From: Pseudomonas mendocina | GTDB lineage: Bacteria; Pseudomonadota; Gammaproteobacteria; Pseudomonadales; Pseudomonadaceae | Assembly: GCF_900636545.1 (NCBI RefSeq) | Contig: NZ_LR134290.1 | Span: 4,340,001 to 4,404,000, forward strand | Direction of reading: 5' to 3' | DNA: 64,000 nucleotides | In this document: piece after piece, positions 16,763 to 25,288 of the stretch | How positions within the stretch are numbered: the stretch's first letter is position 1 | How the letters are laid out: every line of letters begins with the position of its first letter | The notes under the pieces: model-generated | What the model was told of the DNA's origin: nothing | Database searches by the model: none | Seen by the model: only the letters and a program-made list of their open reading frames with translations | Translations under genes and position numbers: made by a program

Positions 16763-17005
16763 ATGGCCCGCAAAAAAGCCGCCCCCGACTTCGAACACTC
16801 CCTCGCCGAGTTACAGACTCTGGTCGAGCGCATGGAGAGCGGCGAGCTGTCGCTGGAAGATTCACTGACCGCCTTCGAGCAGGGCATCGGCCTCACCCGC
16901 GAATGCCAGGCCGCGCTGGCTCAGGCCGAGCAAAAGGTGCAGATCCTGCTGGAGCGCGATGGTGAGTTGCAGCCCGCCCCCTTCGATACGGACGAAACGG
17001 CATGA
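16763..17005 (+). CDS. xseB: Exodeoxyribonuclease VII small subunit
   Basis: 80 residues, the usual XseB length. It shows the [32 protein letters not shown] core of two antiparallel helices that bind several copies onto XseA. The enzyme degrades single-stranded DNA in both directions during repair. The stop overlaps the ispA start (ATGA), so the two genes are translationally coupled, as in many proteobacteria. xseA is not in the window. Confidence 0.95.
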   Translation: MARKKAAPDFEHSLAELQTLVERMESGELSLEDSLTAFEQGIGLTRECQAALAQAEQKVQILLERDGELQPAPFDTDETA

Positions 17006-17889
17006 TCGCGGCGTACCAGAAGCGCTGCCAGACCCGCGTCGATACCGCTCTGGAACAGCTGTTCCAAGCACCGCGCACAGAACTCGAGCGGCTCTACCAG
17101 GCCATGCGCTACAGCGTCATGAATGGCGGCAAGCGCGTGCGCCCGCTGCTGGTCTATGCCGCCTGCGAAGCGCTTGAGGGCGATATCGAACGAGCCGACG
17201 GCGCCGCCTGCGCGGTGGAACTGATCCATGCCTATTCGCTGGTGCATGACGACCTGCCGGCGATGGACGACGACGACCTGCGCCGCGGCCAGCCGACCAC
17301 CCACAAGGCCTTCGACGAAGCGAGCGCAATCCTTGCCGGTGACGCCCTGCAAAGCCTGGCCTTCGGCGTGCTCGCCGACCGCAGACGCAACCCGCAGAAT
17401 GCCGAAACGCGTCTGCAGATGGTCGAATTGCTGAGCCAGGCCGCAGGCCCCGCCGGTATGGTCGGCGGCCAGGCCATCGATCTTGGTTCGGTTGGCCTGC
17501 AACTCGATCAGCAAGCGCTCGAGATCATGCACCGGCACAAGACTGGCGCACTGATCGAAGCCAGCGTGGCGCTCGGCGCCCTAGCCAGCGGCAACCATGA
17601 CGAGCTCGCGCACAAGTCCCTGCTGCAGTATGCCCGCGCCATCGGCCTGGCCTTCCAGGTGCAGGACGACATACTCGACGTGGAAAGCGACACCGCCACT
17701 CTGGGCAAGACCCAGGGCAAGGACGAAGCCCACGACAAGCCCACCTATCCCGCCCTGCTCGGCCTCGCCGCAGCCAAGGACTACGCGCTGGAATTACGCG
17801 ACCAGGCCCTGCACGTGCTGCGCCCGTTCGGCAACAGCGCCGAACCGCTGCGCGAACTGGCGCGCTATATCGTCGAGCGGCGCAGCTGA
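17002..17889 (+). CDS. ispA: (2E,6E)-farnesyl diphosphate synthase
   Basis: 295 residues. Both Asp-rich prenyltransferase motifs are present: first DDLPAMDDD (Asp83, Asp84, Asp89) and second DDILD (Asp222, Asp223, Asp226), together with GGKRVRP (42-48) for diphosphate binding. It condenses IPP with DMAPP and GPP to give FPP for quinones and undecaprenyl phosphate. Overlaps xseB by 4 bp. In P. aeruginosa dxs follows directly; here about 4.8 kb with three genes is inserted between ispA and dxs. Confidence 0.96.
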   Translation: MIAAYQKRCQTRVDTALEQLFQAPRTELERLYQAMRYSVMNGGKRVRPLLVYAACEALEGDIERADGAACAVELIHAYSLVHDDLPAMDDDDLRRGQPTTHKAFDEASAILAGDALQSLAFGVLADRRRNPQNAETRLQMVELLSQAAGPAGMVGGQAIDLGSVGLQLDQQALEIMHRHKTGALIEASVALGALASGNHDELAHKSLLQYARAIGLAFQVQDDILDVESDTATLGKTQGKDEAHDKPTYPALLGLAAAKDYALELRDQALHVLRPFGNSAEPLRELARYIVERRS

Positions 17890-17894
17890 CGTCC

Positions 17895-18203
17895 ATGACG
17901 CGTGCGTTTGCCCTGCTCGTCCTGCTCAGCACCAGCCAGGCCTGGGGCATGGACGGGCAAGGCAACTCCAGCGACCACTTCACCCTGGGCAGCAGCCTCG
18001 GTACCGCCGGCATCACCGCCTCCACCAGCAATGCACTGCAGCCCTACCAGAGCGCCCGGGACGATGCCCTGGCCTACATCGCCTCGGCCGGCGACATTCG
18101 TGGCGCACGGTTGGAAAGCGCTCTGCGACAGTACCGCCGTGACCATCCAGATGCAGATAGCAGCGACATGCAGGTCGCACTGGCCATCGCCTCGTTGCGC
18201 TGA
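17895..18203 (+). CDS. Small secreted DUF2388-type protein
   Basis: 102 residues with a signal peptide (cut after SQAWGM, about 19). The mature part, with HFTLGSSLGTAGITASTSNAL and a helical C-terminus DSSDMQVALAIASLR, looks like the short DUF2388 family that occurs in several copies in Pseudomonas. Function unknown. It begins 5 bp after ispA and is probably read from the same transcript. A REP hairpin follows 40 bp after the stop. Confidence 0.75.
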   Translation: MTRAFALLVLLSTSQAWGMDGQGNSSDHFTLGSSLGTAGITASTSNALQPYQSARDDALAYIASAGDIRGARLESALRQYRRDHPDADSSDMQVALAIASLR

Positions 18204-18243
18204 ATCGGCTCGGGCGCACCTGAAAACCTAGGCGATGCAGCTA

Positions 18244-18280
18244 GGCCGCTCTTGTGGGAGCGGCTTCAGCCGCGATGGCC
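18244..18280 (+). repeat. Pseudomonas REP element
   Basis: The core GTGGGAGCGGCTTCAGCCGCGA at 18254-18275, with flanking GGCC at 18244-18247 and 18277-18280, forms the standard REP hairpin found between genes throughout Pseudomonas. It separates the ispA unit from the carboxylase gene and may protect the 3' end of the upstream mRNA. Confidence 0.85.
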
Positions 18281-18394
18281 GGCCTGCTCCATCATTGTCA
18301 TCTATGACCGCATGATCGCCGCATAAGGCTTGCTTTACCCGCGCGTCCAGCCACCTAAGATGGTCTCCATAACGACAAGACGTCCGGAGCCGCC

Positions 18395-21300
18395 ATGCCC
18401 TTCCCCGCCCTGCTGATCGCCAACCGTGGCGAGATCGCCATTCGCATCGCCCAGGCCTGCGCCGACCTCGGCATCCGCAGTGTCGCGGTATTCGCCGAGG
18501 ACGACAGCGCCTGCCTGCACACACGCAAGGCCGACCTGGCCGTGGCGCTGGTCGGTCGCGGTGTCGCAGCCTATCTGGACATGGATCAGCTCATTGGCAT
18601 CGCCCGTGAACAGGGCTGCACGGCCATCCACCCCGGCTACGGTTTTCTCGCCGAGAACGCCGAATTCGCCCGACGTTGTCAGGACGCAGGGCTGACCTTC
18701 GTCGGCCCGACACCCGAGACGCTACAGCTGTTCGGCGACAAGGCCGCCGCCCGAGATCTCGCCGAGCGCTGCGGCGTACCACTGGTGCCCGGCATCAACC
18801 AGGCGGTGACGCTGGAGCAGGCAAGCGCCTTTCTCACCGAACACGGCAGCGTGATGCTCAAGGCCCTGGCTGGTGGCGGCGGGCGCGGCATGCGCGCGGT
18901 GGACGAGCCGGCGCGACTGGCCGAGGCTTTCGCCCGCTGCACCTCCGAGGCCCAGGGCGCCTTCGGCAGTGGCGCGCTGTACGTGGAAAAGCGTGTGCGC
19001 CGCGCCCGGCATATCGAAGTGCAGGTACTCGGTGACGGCAGCGGCACAGTCAGCCACCTCTGGGAACGTGATTGCAGCCTGCAACGCCGTCATCAGAAGC
19101 TGGTGGAGATCGCGCCCAGCCCCGATCTGGATGCGGCCACCCGTGACGCGATCATCGCCAGCGCCCTGCGCCTGGCAGCCGAGGTGCAGTATCGCGGCAT
19201 CGGCACCTTCGAGTTTCTCCTCGACCTCGACCAGCCGGGGCGCTTCTACTTCATGGAAGCCAACCCGCGCGTGCAGGTGGAGCACACCGTCACCGAGCAG
19301 GTCACCGGCGTCGACCTGCTGCACACGCAACTACACCTGGCCGCCGGCAAAAGCCTGGCCGAGCTGAACCTGCTCACACCGCCCGCGACCAAGGGTTATG
19401 CCGTGCAGGTACGCCTGAATCTGGAAAGCCTGCTCGCCGACGGTACCGCGCGCCCGGCCGCCGGCGTGCTCACGGCCTACCAGCCGCCCTCCGGTCCCGG
19501 TCTGCGCGTGGATGGCTGCGGTTATGCTAGTTACGCCGTCAGCCCGGCCTACGATTCACTGATCGCCAAGCTGATCGCCAGCGCCAACGACTACCCCAGC
19601 GCCCTGCGCCGTGCCTACCGGGGGCTGTGCGAGTTTCGCCTCGACGGCGTGGCGAGCAACCTGCACCTGCTGCAAAACCTGCTGCAACGCGACGAGGTGA
19701 TCGCCAATCAGGTCGACACCACCTATGTCGAGCGCCACTTGGGCGAGTTGCTGGCCCCTCGCGAGCAGGCCCATCCACATCACTACTTCGCCACTGACGC
19801 CTCGCTGCATAGCGCCAAGGCCAGTGTCGATGCACCGCCCGGCACCCTGGCACTGAGCGCCCCCAGTGCCGGCGCGCTGGTCAGCCTGGAGGTCGCCGAG
19901 GGCGATGCCGTAGCCACCGGCCAGCGCATCGCCGTGCTGGAAGCGATGAAGATGGAATTCGAGGTCAAGACCGAGCACAGCGGTATCGTCCGTGCGCTGG
20001 CCGTGGCCCCCGGTGACGCCATCGGCGAGGGCCAGGCACTGGCGTTCCTGGAGCCAGCCGAGGTGGATGGCATCGACGCCCACGGCGAGCAGGCAGTCGA
20101 CCTGGCGCATATCCGCGCCGACCTGGCCGAAGTGCTGGAGCGCCATGCGCGCCTGACCGACGCGCGCCGCCCCGAAGCCGTGGCGAAAAGGCGCAAGACC
20201 GGCCAGCGCACGGTAAGGGAAAACCTCGCGGACTTGCTCGATGAGGACAGCTTTATCGAATACGGCGCCATGGCCCTGGCCGCCCAGCGCCGGCGACGCT
20301 CGCCCGAGGAGTTGCTGGAGCTGAGCCCGGCCGACGGCCTGGTCGCCGGCATCGGCACGGTGAACGCCGCGAGTTTCGGCAGCGAGGCCGCGCGCTGCAT
20401 GGCCATCGCCTACGACTACACGGTATTCGCCGGCACCCAGGGCGTGATGAACCACAAGAAGACCGACCGCATGCTGGCCCTGGCCGAGCAATGGCGCCTG
20501 CCGGTGGTGCTGTTCGCCGAAGGCGGCGGCGGCCGACCGGGCGATACCGATTTCGTCGGCGTGGCCGGGCTGGACTGCCACACCTTCGTCGCCATGGCCA
20601 GGCTCTCCGGCCTGGTGCCGACGGTGGGCGTGGTTTCCGGCCGCTGCTTCGCCGGCAACGCCGCGCTGCTCGGCTGCTGCGACGTGATCATCGCCACCCG
20701 CAATGCGAGCATCGGCATGGCCGGCCCGGCAATGATCGAAGGTGGCGGTCTCGGCAGTTTCACCCCCGAGCAGGTCGGCCCGACCAGTGTGCAGAGCCCC
20801 AACGGGGTGATCGACGTACTGGTGGAAGACGAAGCCGCAGCGGTCGCTGTGGCCAAGCAGTACATGGGCTATTTCCAGGGCGCGGTAAGCGACTGGCAAT
20901 GCAGCGATCCCCGCGAGCTGCGCCATGTGATCCCGGAAAATCGCCTGCGCGTGTACGACATCCGCCAGGTGATCGAACTGCTGGCCGATCACGGCAGCGT
21001 GCTGGAACTGCGCCGCCAGTTCGCCCCCGGCCTGGTCACCGCGCTGATCCGCATTGAGGGCAAACCCTTCGGTCTGATCGCCAACAACCCCGCGCACCTG
21101 GGCGGCGCCATCGATGCCGTGGCCGGCGACAAGGCCGCACGCTTCCTGCAACTGTGCGAAGCCCATGACCTGCCCATCGTCTCGCTGTGCGACACCCCCG
21201 GCTTCATGGTCGGCCCGCAAGCCGAGCAGCAGGCCACGGTGCGCCACGTCTCGCGTCTGTTCGTCAGCGCCGCCAGCCTCACGGTGCCCTTCTTCACCCT

Positions 21301-21667
21301 GGTGCTGCGCAAGGGCTACGGCCTCGGCGCCCAGGCCATGGCGGCCGGCAGCTTCCATTCGCCGCTGTTCACCGCCGCCTGGCCCAGTGGCGAATTCGGC
21401 GCCATGGGCCTGGAAGGCGCGGTACGCCTGGGTTTCGCCAAGGAACTGGCGGCCCAACCGGACGAGGCCGCGCGCCAGGCGCTGTTCGACAAGCTGGTGG
21501 CCAAGGCCTACGACAACGGCAAGGCGCTGAACATGGCCAGCTATCTTGAGATCGACGCCGTCATCGACCCGGCCGACAGCCGCGCCTGGCTGCTGCGCGG
21601 GCTCAATGCGGCGCCGCGTCCGCCCCGGCGCGACGGCAAGAAACGTCCCTTCATCGACACCTGGTAA
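18395..21667 (+). CDS. Single-chain biotin-dependent acyl-CoA carboxylase (BC-BCCP-CT fusion)
   Basis: 1090 residues holding all three activities. Biotin carboxylase spans about 1-450 (KALAGGGGRGMRAV ATP-grasp glycines, EANPRVQVEHTVTEQVTG). The biotinyl domain has LEAMKMEFEV with the biotin Lys519. The carboxyltransferase spans about 570-1080 (GVMNHKKTDRMLALAEQW, CDTPGFMVGPQAEQQ). Such one-chain carboxylases include the long-chain acyl-CoA carboxylase described from some bacteria; acetyl-, propionyl- and longer acyl-CoAs are all possible substrates. The next gene, 10 bp downstream, is an alpha/beta hydrolase, so the pair may act on the same acyl chain (inference). No transcription regulator is adjacent. 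The CoA substrate cannot be read from sequence. Confidence 0.88.
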   Translation: MPFPALLIANRGEIAIRIAQACADLGIRSVAVFAEDDSACLHTRKADLAVALVGRGVAAYLDMDQLIGIAREQGCTAIHPGYGFLAENAEFARRCQDAGLTFVGPTPETLQLFGDKAAARDLAERCGVPLVPGINQAVTLEQASAFLTEHGSVMLKALAGGGGRGMRAVDEPARLAEAFARCTSEAQGAFGSGALYVEKRVRRARHIEVQVLGDGSGTVSHLWERDCSLQRRHQKLVEIAPSPDLDAATRDAIIASALRLAAEVQYRGIGTFEFLLDLDQPGRFYFMEANPRVQVEHTVTEQVTGVDLLHTQLHLAAGKSLAELNLLTPPATKGYAVQVRLNLESLLADGTARPAAGVLTAYQPPSGPGLRVDGCGYASYAVSPAYDSLIAKLIASANDYPSALRRAYRGLCEFRLDGVASNLHLLQNLLQRDEVIANQVDTTYVERHLGELLAPREQAHPHHYFATDASLHSAKASVDAPPGTLALSAPSAGALVSLEVAEGDAVATGQRIAVLEAMKMEFEVKTEHSGIVRALAVAPGDAIGEGQALAFLEPAEVDGIDAHGEQAVDLAHIRADLAEVLERHARLTDARRPEAVAKRRKTGQRTVRENLADLLDEDSFIEYGAMALAAQRRRRSPEELLELSPADGLVAGIGTVNAASFGSEAARCMAIAYDYTVFAGTQGVMNHKKTDRMLALAEQWRLPVVLFAEGGGGRPGDTDFVGVAGLDCHTFVAMARLSGLVPTVGVVSGRCFAGNAALLGCCDVIIATRNASIGMAGPAMIEGGGLGSFTPEQVGPTSVQSPNGVIDVLVEDEAAAVAVAKQYMGYFQGAVSDWQCSDPRELRHVIPENRLRVYDIRQVIELLADHGSVLELRRQFAPGLVTALIRIEGKPFGLIANNPAHLGGAIDAVAGDKAARFLQLCEAHDLPIVSLCDTPGFMVGPQAEQQATVRHVSRLFVSAASLTVPFFTLVLRKGYGLGAQAMAAGSFHSPLFTAAWPSGEFGAMGLEGAVRLGFAKELAAQPDEAARQALFDKLVAKAYDNGKALNMASYLEIDAVIDPADSRAWLLRGLNAAPRPPRRDGKKRPFIDTW

Positions 21668-21677
21668 GGACATCGCC

Positions 21678-22628
21678 ATGCATATCGATCACCGCCTGCT
21701 CGCCGTCAACGGCATCGAACTGAGCCTGTACAGCGCCGGCCCCGAGCACGGCAAGCCGGTGTGGCTGCTGCATGGTTTTCCCGAGTGCTGGTACGCCTGG
21801 AATCCGCAGATCGAGGCGCTGGCCGCCGCCGGCTACCGCGTGTATGCCCCGGAAATGCGCGGCTATGGCGCCAGCAGCGCACCGGCCGACCCGGCGGCCT
21901 ATGAGCTGCTTACCCTGTGCGGCGATATCCAGGCGGCCATGGACATGCTCGGCCAGCGCGAGGTGGCGGTGGTCGGCCATGACTGGGGCGCGCCAGTGGC
22001 CTGGCACCTGGCGCTGCTGGAGCCCGAGCGGGTCAAGGCGCTCGGCGCGTTGTCGGTGCCCTTCGGCGGCCGGCCGAAACGCCCGGCCATCGAGATGATG
22101 CGTGAGGCCTACGCCGGGCGCTTCCACTACATCCTCTACTTCCAGCAGCCGGGCGTGGCCGAGGCGGAACTGGACGACGACATCGGCCGCAGCCTGCGTC
22201 TGCTGCTCGGCGGCCTCGGCGCTGCCCTGCTGGCAACGGACAAACCGGCCGATGCGCGGCTGTTCGATGGCATGCCGGCTGACCTGCCACTGCCGGCCTG
22301 GTGCAGCGAGGCGATGTTCGCCCACTACCTGCGCACCTTCGAGCGCCACGGTTTTCGCGGCGCACTGAACTGGTACCGCAACTTCGAGCGCAACTGGCAA
22401 CGCAGCGAGCATCTGGCGGGTCTGCAGATCACGCAGCCAACGCTGTTCCTGCTCGGCGAGCACGACCCGGTCGGCCGCTTCGAGGCACCGACGCTGAAAC
22501 GCATGGGCGACAAGGTGCCGCACCTGGAACGCCACGACCTGCCCGGCGCCGGCCACTGGCTGCAGGCCGAATGCGGCGAGCGGGTCAGCGCCCTGCTGCT
22601 GGATTTCCTCGCACGCAACTACCGGTAA
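21678..22628 (+). CDS. Alpha/beta hydrolase, epoxide-hydrolase-like
   Basis: 316 residues. The oxyanion motif HGFPECW (32-38) and nucleophile elbow GHDWGA (Asp102), with Asp263 (GEHDPVG) and His293 (GAGHWLQ), make an Asp-Asp-His triad. An Asp nucleophile, rather than Ser, indicates the soluble epoxide hydrolase or haloalkane/fluoroacetate dehalogenase branch. Tyr residues of the lid (YILYFQQPG, and Tyr in the HYLRTFERHG region) fit epoxide hydrolase. The start is 10 bp after the carboxylase stop, so they are likely one operon. Substrate unknown. Confidence 0.85.
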   Translation: MHIDHRLLAVNGIELSLYSAGPEHGKPVWLLHGFPECWYAWNPQIEALAAAGYRVYAPEMRGYGASSAPADPAAYELLTLCGDIQAAMDMLGQREVAVVGHDWGAPVAWHLALLEPERVKALGALSVPFGGRPKRPAIEMMREAYAGRFHYILYFQQPGVAEAELDDDIGRSLRLLLGGLGAALLATDKPADARLFDGMPADLPLPAWCSEAMFAHYLRTFERHGFRGALNWYRNFERNWQRSEHLAGLQITQPTLFLLGEHDPVGRFEAPTLKRMGDKVPHLERHDLPGAGHWLQAECGERVSALLLDFLARNYR

Positions 22629-22710
22629 CGCCGATGTGGTCAGCAGATTGGGCTGTTTTCCTGGCATCAGGTAAACTGCCGCATCTTTTACGCCTATAAC
22701 GATTCGCCTG

Positions 22711-24606
22711 ATGCCGACCACTTTCCACGAGATCCCCCGCGAGCGCCCGTTGACGCCGCTGCTCGACAGCGCCAACACGCCGGACGAACTGCGCCGCCTG
22801 GCCGAAGCGGACCTGGAAACCCTCGCTGACGAACTGCGCCAATACCTGCTCTACAGCGTTGGCCAGAGCGGCGGGCACTTCGGTGCCGGCCTCGGCGTGA
22901 TCGAGCTGACCATCGCCCTGCACTACGTCTTCGACACCCCCGATGACCGCCTGGTGTGGGATGTCGGCCACCAGGCCTACCCGCACAAGATTCTCACCGG
23001 CCGTCGCGAGCGCATGGGCACGCTGCGCCAGAAGGACGGCCTAGCCGCCTTCCCGCGCCGTAGCGAGAGCGAGTACGACACCTTCGGCGTCGGCCACTCC
23101 AGCACCAGCATCAGCGCGGCCCTTGGCATGGCCATCGCCGCCCGTCTGAAAGGCGAGAAGCGCAAGAGCGTGGCGGTGATCGGCGACGGCGCGCTGACCG
23201 CCGGCATGGCCTTCGAGGCCCTCAACCACGCCACCGACGTCGGCGCCAACATGCTGGTGATCCTCAACGACAACGACATGTCGATCTCCAAGAATGTCGG
23301 CGGCCTGTCCAACTACCTGGCCAAGATCATCTCCAGCCGCACCTACGCCAGCATGCGCGAGGGCAGCAAGAAGATCCTCTCGCGCCTGCCCGGCGCCTGG
23401 GAAATCGCGCGCAAGGTCGAGGAGCACGCCAAGGGCATGCTGGTGCCCGGCACCCTGTTCGAGGAACTGGGCTGGAACTACGTCGGCCCCATCGACGGCC
23501 ACGACCTGCCCACGCTGCTGGCCACCCTGCGCAATATGCGCGACCTGGACGGCCCGCAGTTCCTGCATGTGGTGACCAAGAAGGGCAAGGGCTTCGCCCC
23601 GGCCGAGGCCGACCCCATCGGCTACCACGCCATCACCAAGCTGGAGCCGGTCACCCCGGTCGCCGCGCCGAAGAAACCCAGCGGCCCGAAATACTCCAAC
23701 GTGTTCGGCCAGTGGCTGTGTGACATGGCCGCAGCCGACAACCGCCTGGTCGGCATCACGCCGGCGATGAAGGAAGGCTCGGATCTGGTGGCCTTCAGCG
23801 AGCGTTTCCCCGAGCGCTACTTCGACGTCGCCATTGCCGAGCAGCACGCCGTGACCCTCGCGGCCGGCATGGCCTGCGAAGGCGCCAAGCCGGTGGTGGC
23901 GATCTACTCCACCTTCCTCCAGCGCGCCTATGACCAACTGATCCACGACGTGGCCGTGCAGCACCTCGACGTGCTGTTCGCCATCGACCGTGCCGGCCTG
24001 GTCGGCGAAGACGGCCCGACCCACGCCGGCAGCTTCGACCTGTCCTACCTGCGCTGCATCCCCGGCATGCTGGTGATGACCCCGAGCGACGAGAACGAGT
24101 TGCGCCGCATGCTCACCACCGGCCACCTGTTCGACGGCCCGGCGGCGGTGCGCTACCCACGTGGCAGCGGCCCCAACGCGCCGCTCGATGCCGGCCTGGA
24201 GCCACTGGAGATCGGCAAGGCGGTCGTGCGTCGCCAGGGCAAGGGCGTCGCCCTGCTGGCCTTCGGCGTGCAACTGGCCGAAGCCCTGCGCGTCGGTGAA
24301 ACCCTGGATGCCACCGTGGTCGACATGCGCTTCGTCAAACCCCTGGACGAAGCACTGCTGCGCGAGCTGGCTGGCAGTCACGAACTGCTGGTGACCCTCG
24401 AGGAAAACAGCATCATGGGCGGCGCCGGCAGCGCGGTCAGCGAATTCTTCGCCGCCGAGAACCGCCAGGTGCCGATGCTGCACCTGGGCCTGCCCGACTA
24501 TTACGTCGAACACGCCAAGCCGAGCCAGATGCTCGCCGAATGCGGCCTTGACGAAGCCGGTATCGAAGCGGCGGTCCGTATGCGCCTGTCACTGATCGGC
24601 GACTAA
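22711..24606 (+). CDS. dxs: 1-deoxy-D-xylulose-5-phosphate synthase
   Basis: 631 residues, full length. Thiamine diphosphate motif [16 protein letters not shown] starts at 158 and ends with NDNDMSIS (186-193). The catalytic Glu in [14 protein letters not shown] is residue 377. It makes DXP from pyruvate and glyceraldehyde-3-phosphate, the first step of the MEP isoprenoid pathway and a supplier for thiamine and pyridoxal. ispA, later in the same pathway, lies upstream beyond the inserted carboxylase/hydrolase pair. A perfect inverted repeat 10 bp after the stop may end the transcript. Confidence 0.97.
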   Translation: MPTTFHEIPRERPLTPLLDSANTPDELRRLAEADLETLADELRQYLLYSVGQSGGHFGAGLGVIELTIALHYVFDTPDDRLVWDVGHQAYPHKILTGRRERMGTLRQKDGLAAFPRRSESEYDTFGVGHSSTSISAALGMAIAARLKGEKRKSVAVIGDGALTAGMAFEALNHATDVGANMLVILNDNDMSISKNVGGLSNYLAKIISSRTYASMREGSKKILSRLPGAWEIARKVEEHAKGMLVPGTLFEELGWNYVGPIDGHDLPTLLATLRNMRDLDGPQFLHVVTKKGKGFAPAEADPIGYHAITKLEPVTPVAAPKKPSGPKYSNVFGQWLCDMAAADNRLVGITPAMKEGSDLVAFSERFPERYFDVAIAEQHAVTLAAGMACEGAKPVVAIYSTFLQRAYDQLIHDVAVQHLDVLFAIDRAGLVGEDGPTHAGSFDLSYLRCIPGMLVMTPSDENELRRMLTTGHLFDGPAAVRYPRGSGPNAPLDAGLEPLEIGKAVVRRQGKGVALLAFGVQLAEALRVGETLDATVVDMRFVKPLDEALLRELAGSHELLVTLEENSIMGGAGSAVSEFFAAENRQVPMLHLGLPDYYVEHAKPSQMLAECGLDEAGIEAAVRMRLSLIGD

Positions 24607-24616
24607 CCCTGGACCT

Positions 24617-24649
24617 GCTCGCGAACCTCCATGCCGACGGTTCGCGAGC
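24617..24649 (+). terminator. Perfect 11-bp inverted repeat after dxs
   Basis: GCTCGCGAACC at 24617-24627 and GGTTCGCGAGC at 24639-24649 around an 11-nt loop, starting 10 bp after the dxs stop. No U run follows, so it may stabilise the mRNA 3' end or act as a weak terminator. Confidence 0.5.
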
Positions 24650-24720
24650 GTATGGACATGGGTGGTTCGAGGCGCCTCGACTATTCGCTGCCGATTACAG
24701 CCTGGTGGGTTGCCGAGCAT

Positions 24721-24743
24721 TTCGCGGACGAGTCCGCTCCCAC
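24721..24743 (-). repeat. REP-like element
   Basis: On the minus strand it reads GTGGGAGCGGACTCGTCCGC, a variant of the Pseudomonas REP core with GCGGAC/GTCCGC arms. Confidence 0.7.
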
Positions 24744-24829
24744 GCAGGCGGCCAGCCAAGAAACAATCCAGGACGGCGCACTCCCCCCGCGACCGCCCCA
24801 CCTCACCAGACGAGCAACGTTGCTCATAA

Positions 24830-24873
24830 ATGATCTCAATCAAAGCATCGATACCCGTGCTTGGGCATACAAT
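24830..24873 (+). promoter_or_regulatory. Anr/Fnr-type box with -10 for the formate dehydrogenase operon
   Basis: ATGAT-N4-ATCAA at 24830-24843 matches the Anr/Fnr consensus TTGAT-N4-ATCAA at 9 of 10 positions. A -10 hexamer TACAAT lies at 24868-24873. A start site near 24878-24880 would put the box centre near -41.5 to -43.5, the class II activation position. The transcript would carry a leader of about 410 nt before fdnG. Confidence 0.55.
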
Positions 24874-25288
24874 CCACGGGCCTAACGGACGCTGAGACAA
24901 TCTGCCACAGGCCTCTTTCGCAACCTCGGCATGCGGAGAAGTTCATCCCCTGCCGAAAGTCGCAATGTAGCGACGCACGCGCCGGAAATTGGCGGAAAGT
25001 CCGATTACGACGAAAGTGCCATAGAGCACCCGGCAAAAATGTCCGACATTGCCCGTAAGGCCAGCCATCGGGCCGACATATGGAAGACACCCAACCGCGT
25101 GACGGCGCCCGAGAGTCCCTAGTCCGGCCTCGGCGTAATGCAGCAAAGCGCTATCTGCATCGCACTGCGATGGCCCGCCAAGAGGCCGCGGCGATGGCAG
25201 GTGACGCGAACATCAAAAGTGCATCCGCTCAGCTAGAAGTCGGAGCCTACAACCAAGCACTTGCCTCGCGTGCGATGAGGAGAAGTGC

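Larger units (their letters stand above)
24607..25288. other. 682-bp region between dxs and fdnG: hairpin, REP, Anr-type promoter and long leader
   Basis: No convincing gene was found. In order, it holds a perfect inverted repeat (24617-24649), a REP-like hairpin (24721-24743), a 14-bp palindrome GAGCAACGTTGCTC (24812-24825), an Anr/Fnr-like box with a -10 (24830-24873) and then about 410 bp of leader before fdnG. Short open frames in the leader (for example 24931-25122) show no recognisable protein features. Confidence 0.55.

Noticed and set aside
19556..21679. 707-codon open frame on the minus strand opposite the acyl-CoA carboxylase
   Set aside because: High-GC shadow: it lies wholly antisense to a clear multidomain enzyme, has a low-complexity His/Gly/Val-rich composition and no recognisable domain.
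23041..24513. 490-codon minus-strand frame opposite dxs
   Set aside because: Antisense to an intact Dxs; composition typical of GC-driven shadows.
24931..25122. 63-codon frame in the fdnG leader as a small protein gene
   Set aside because: No ribosome site of note, no recognisable features; left as leader sequence.
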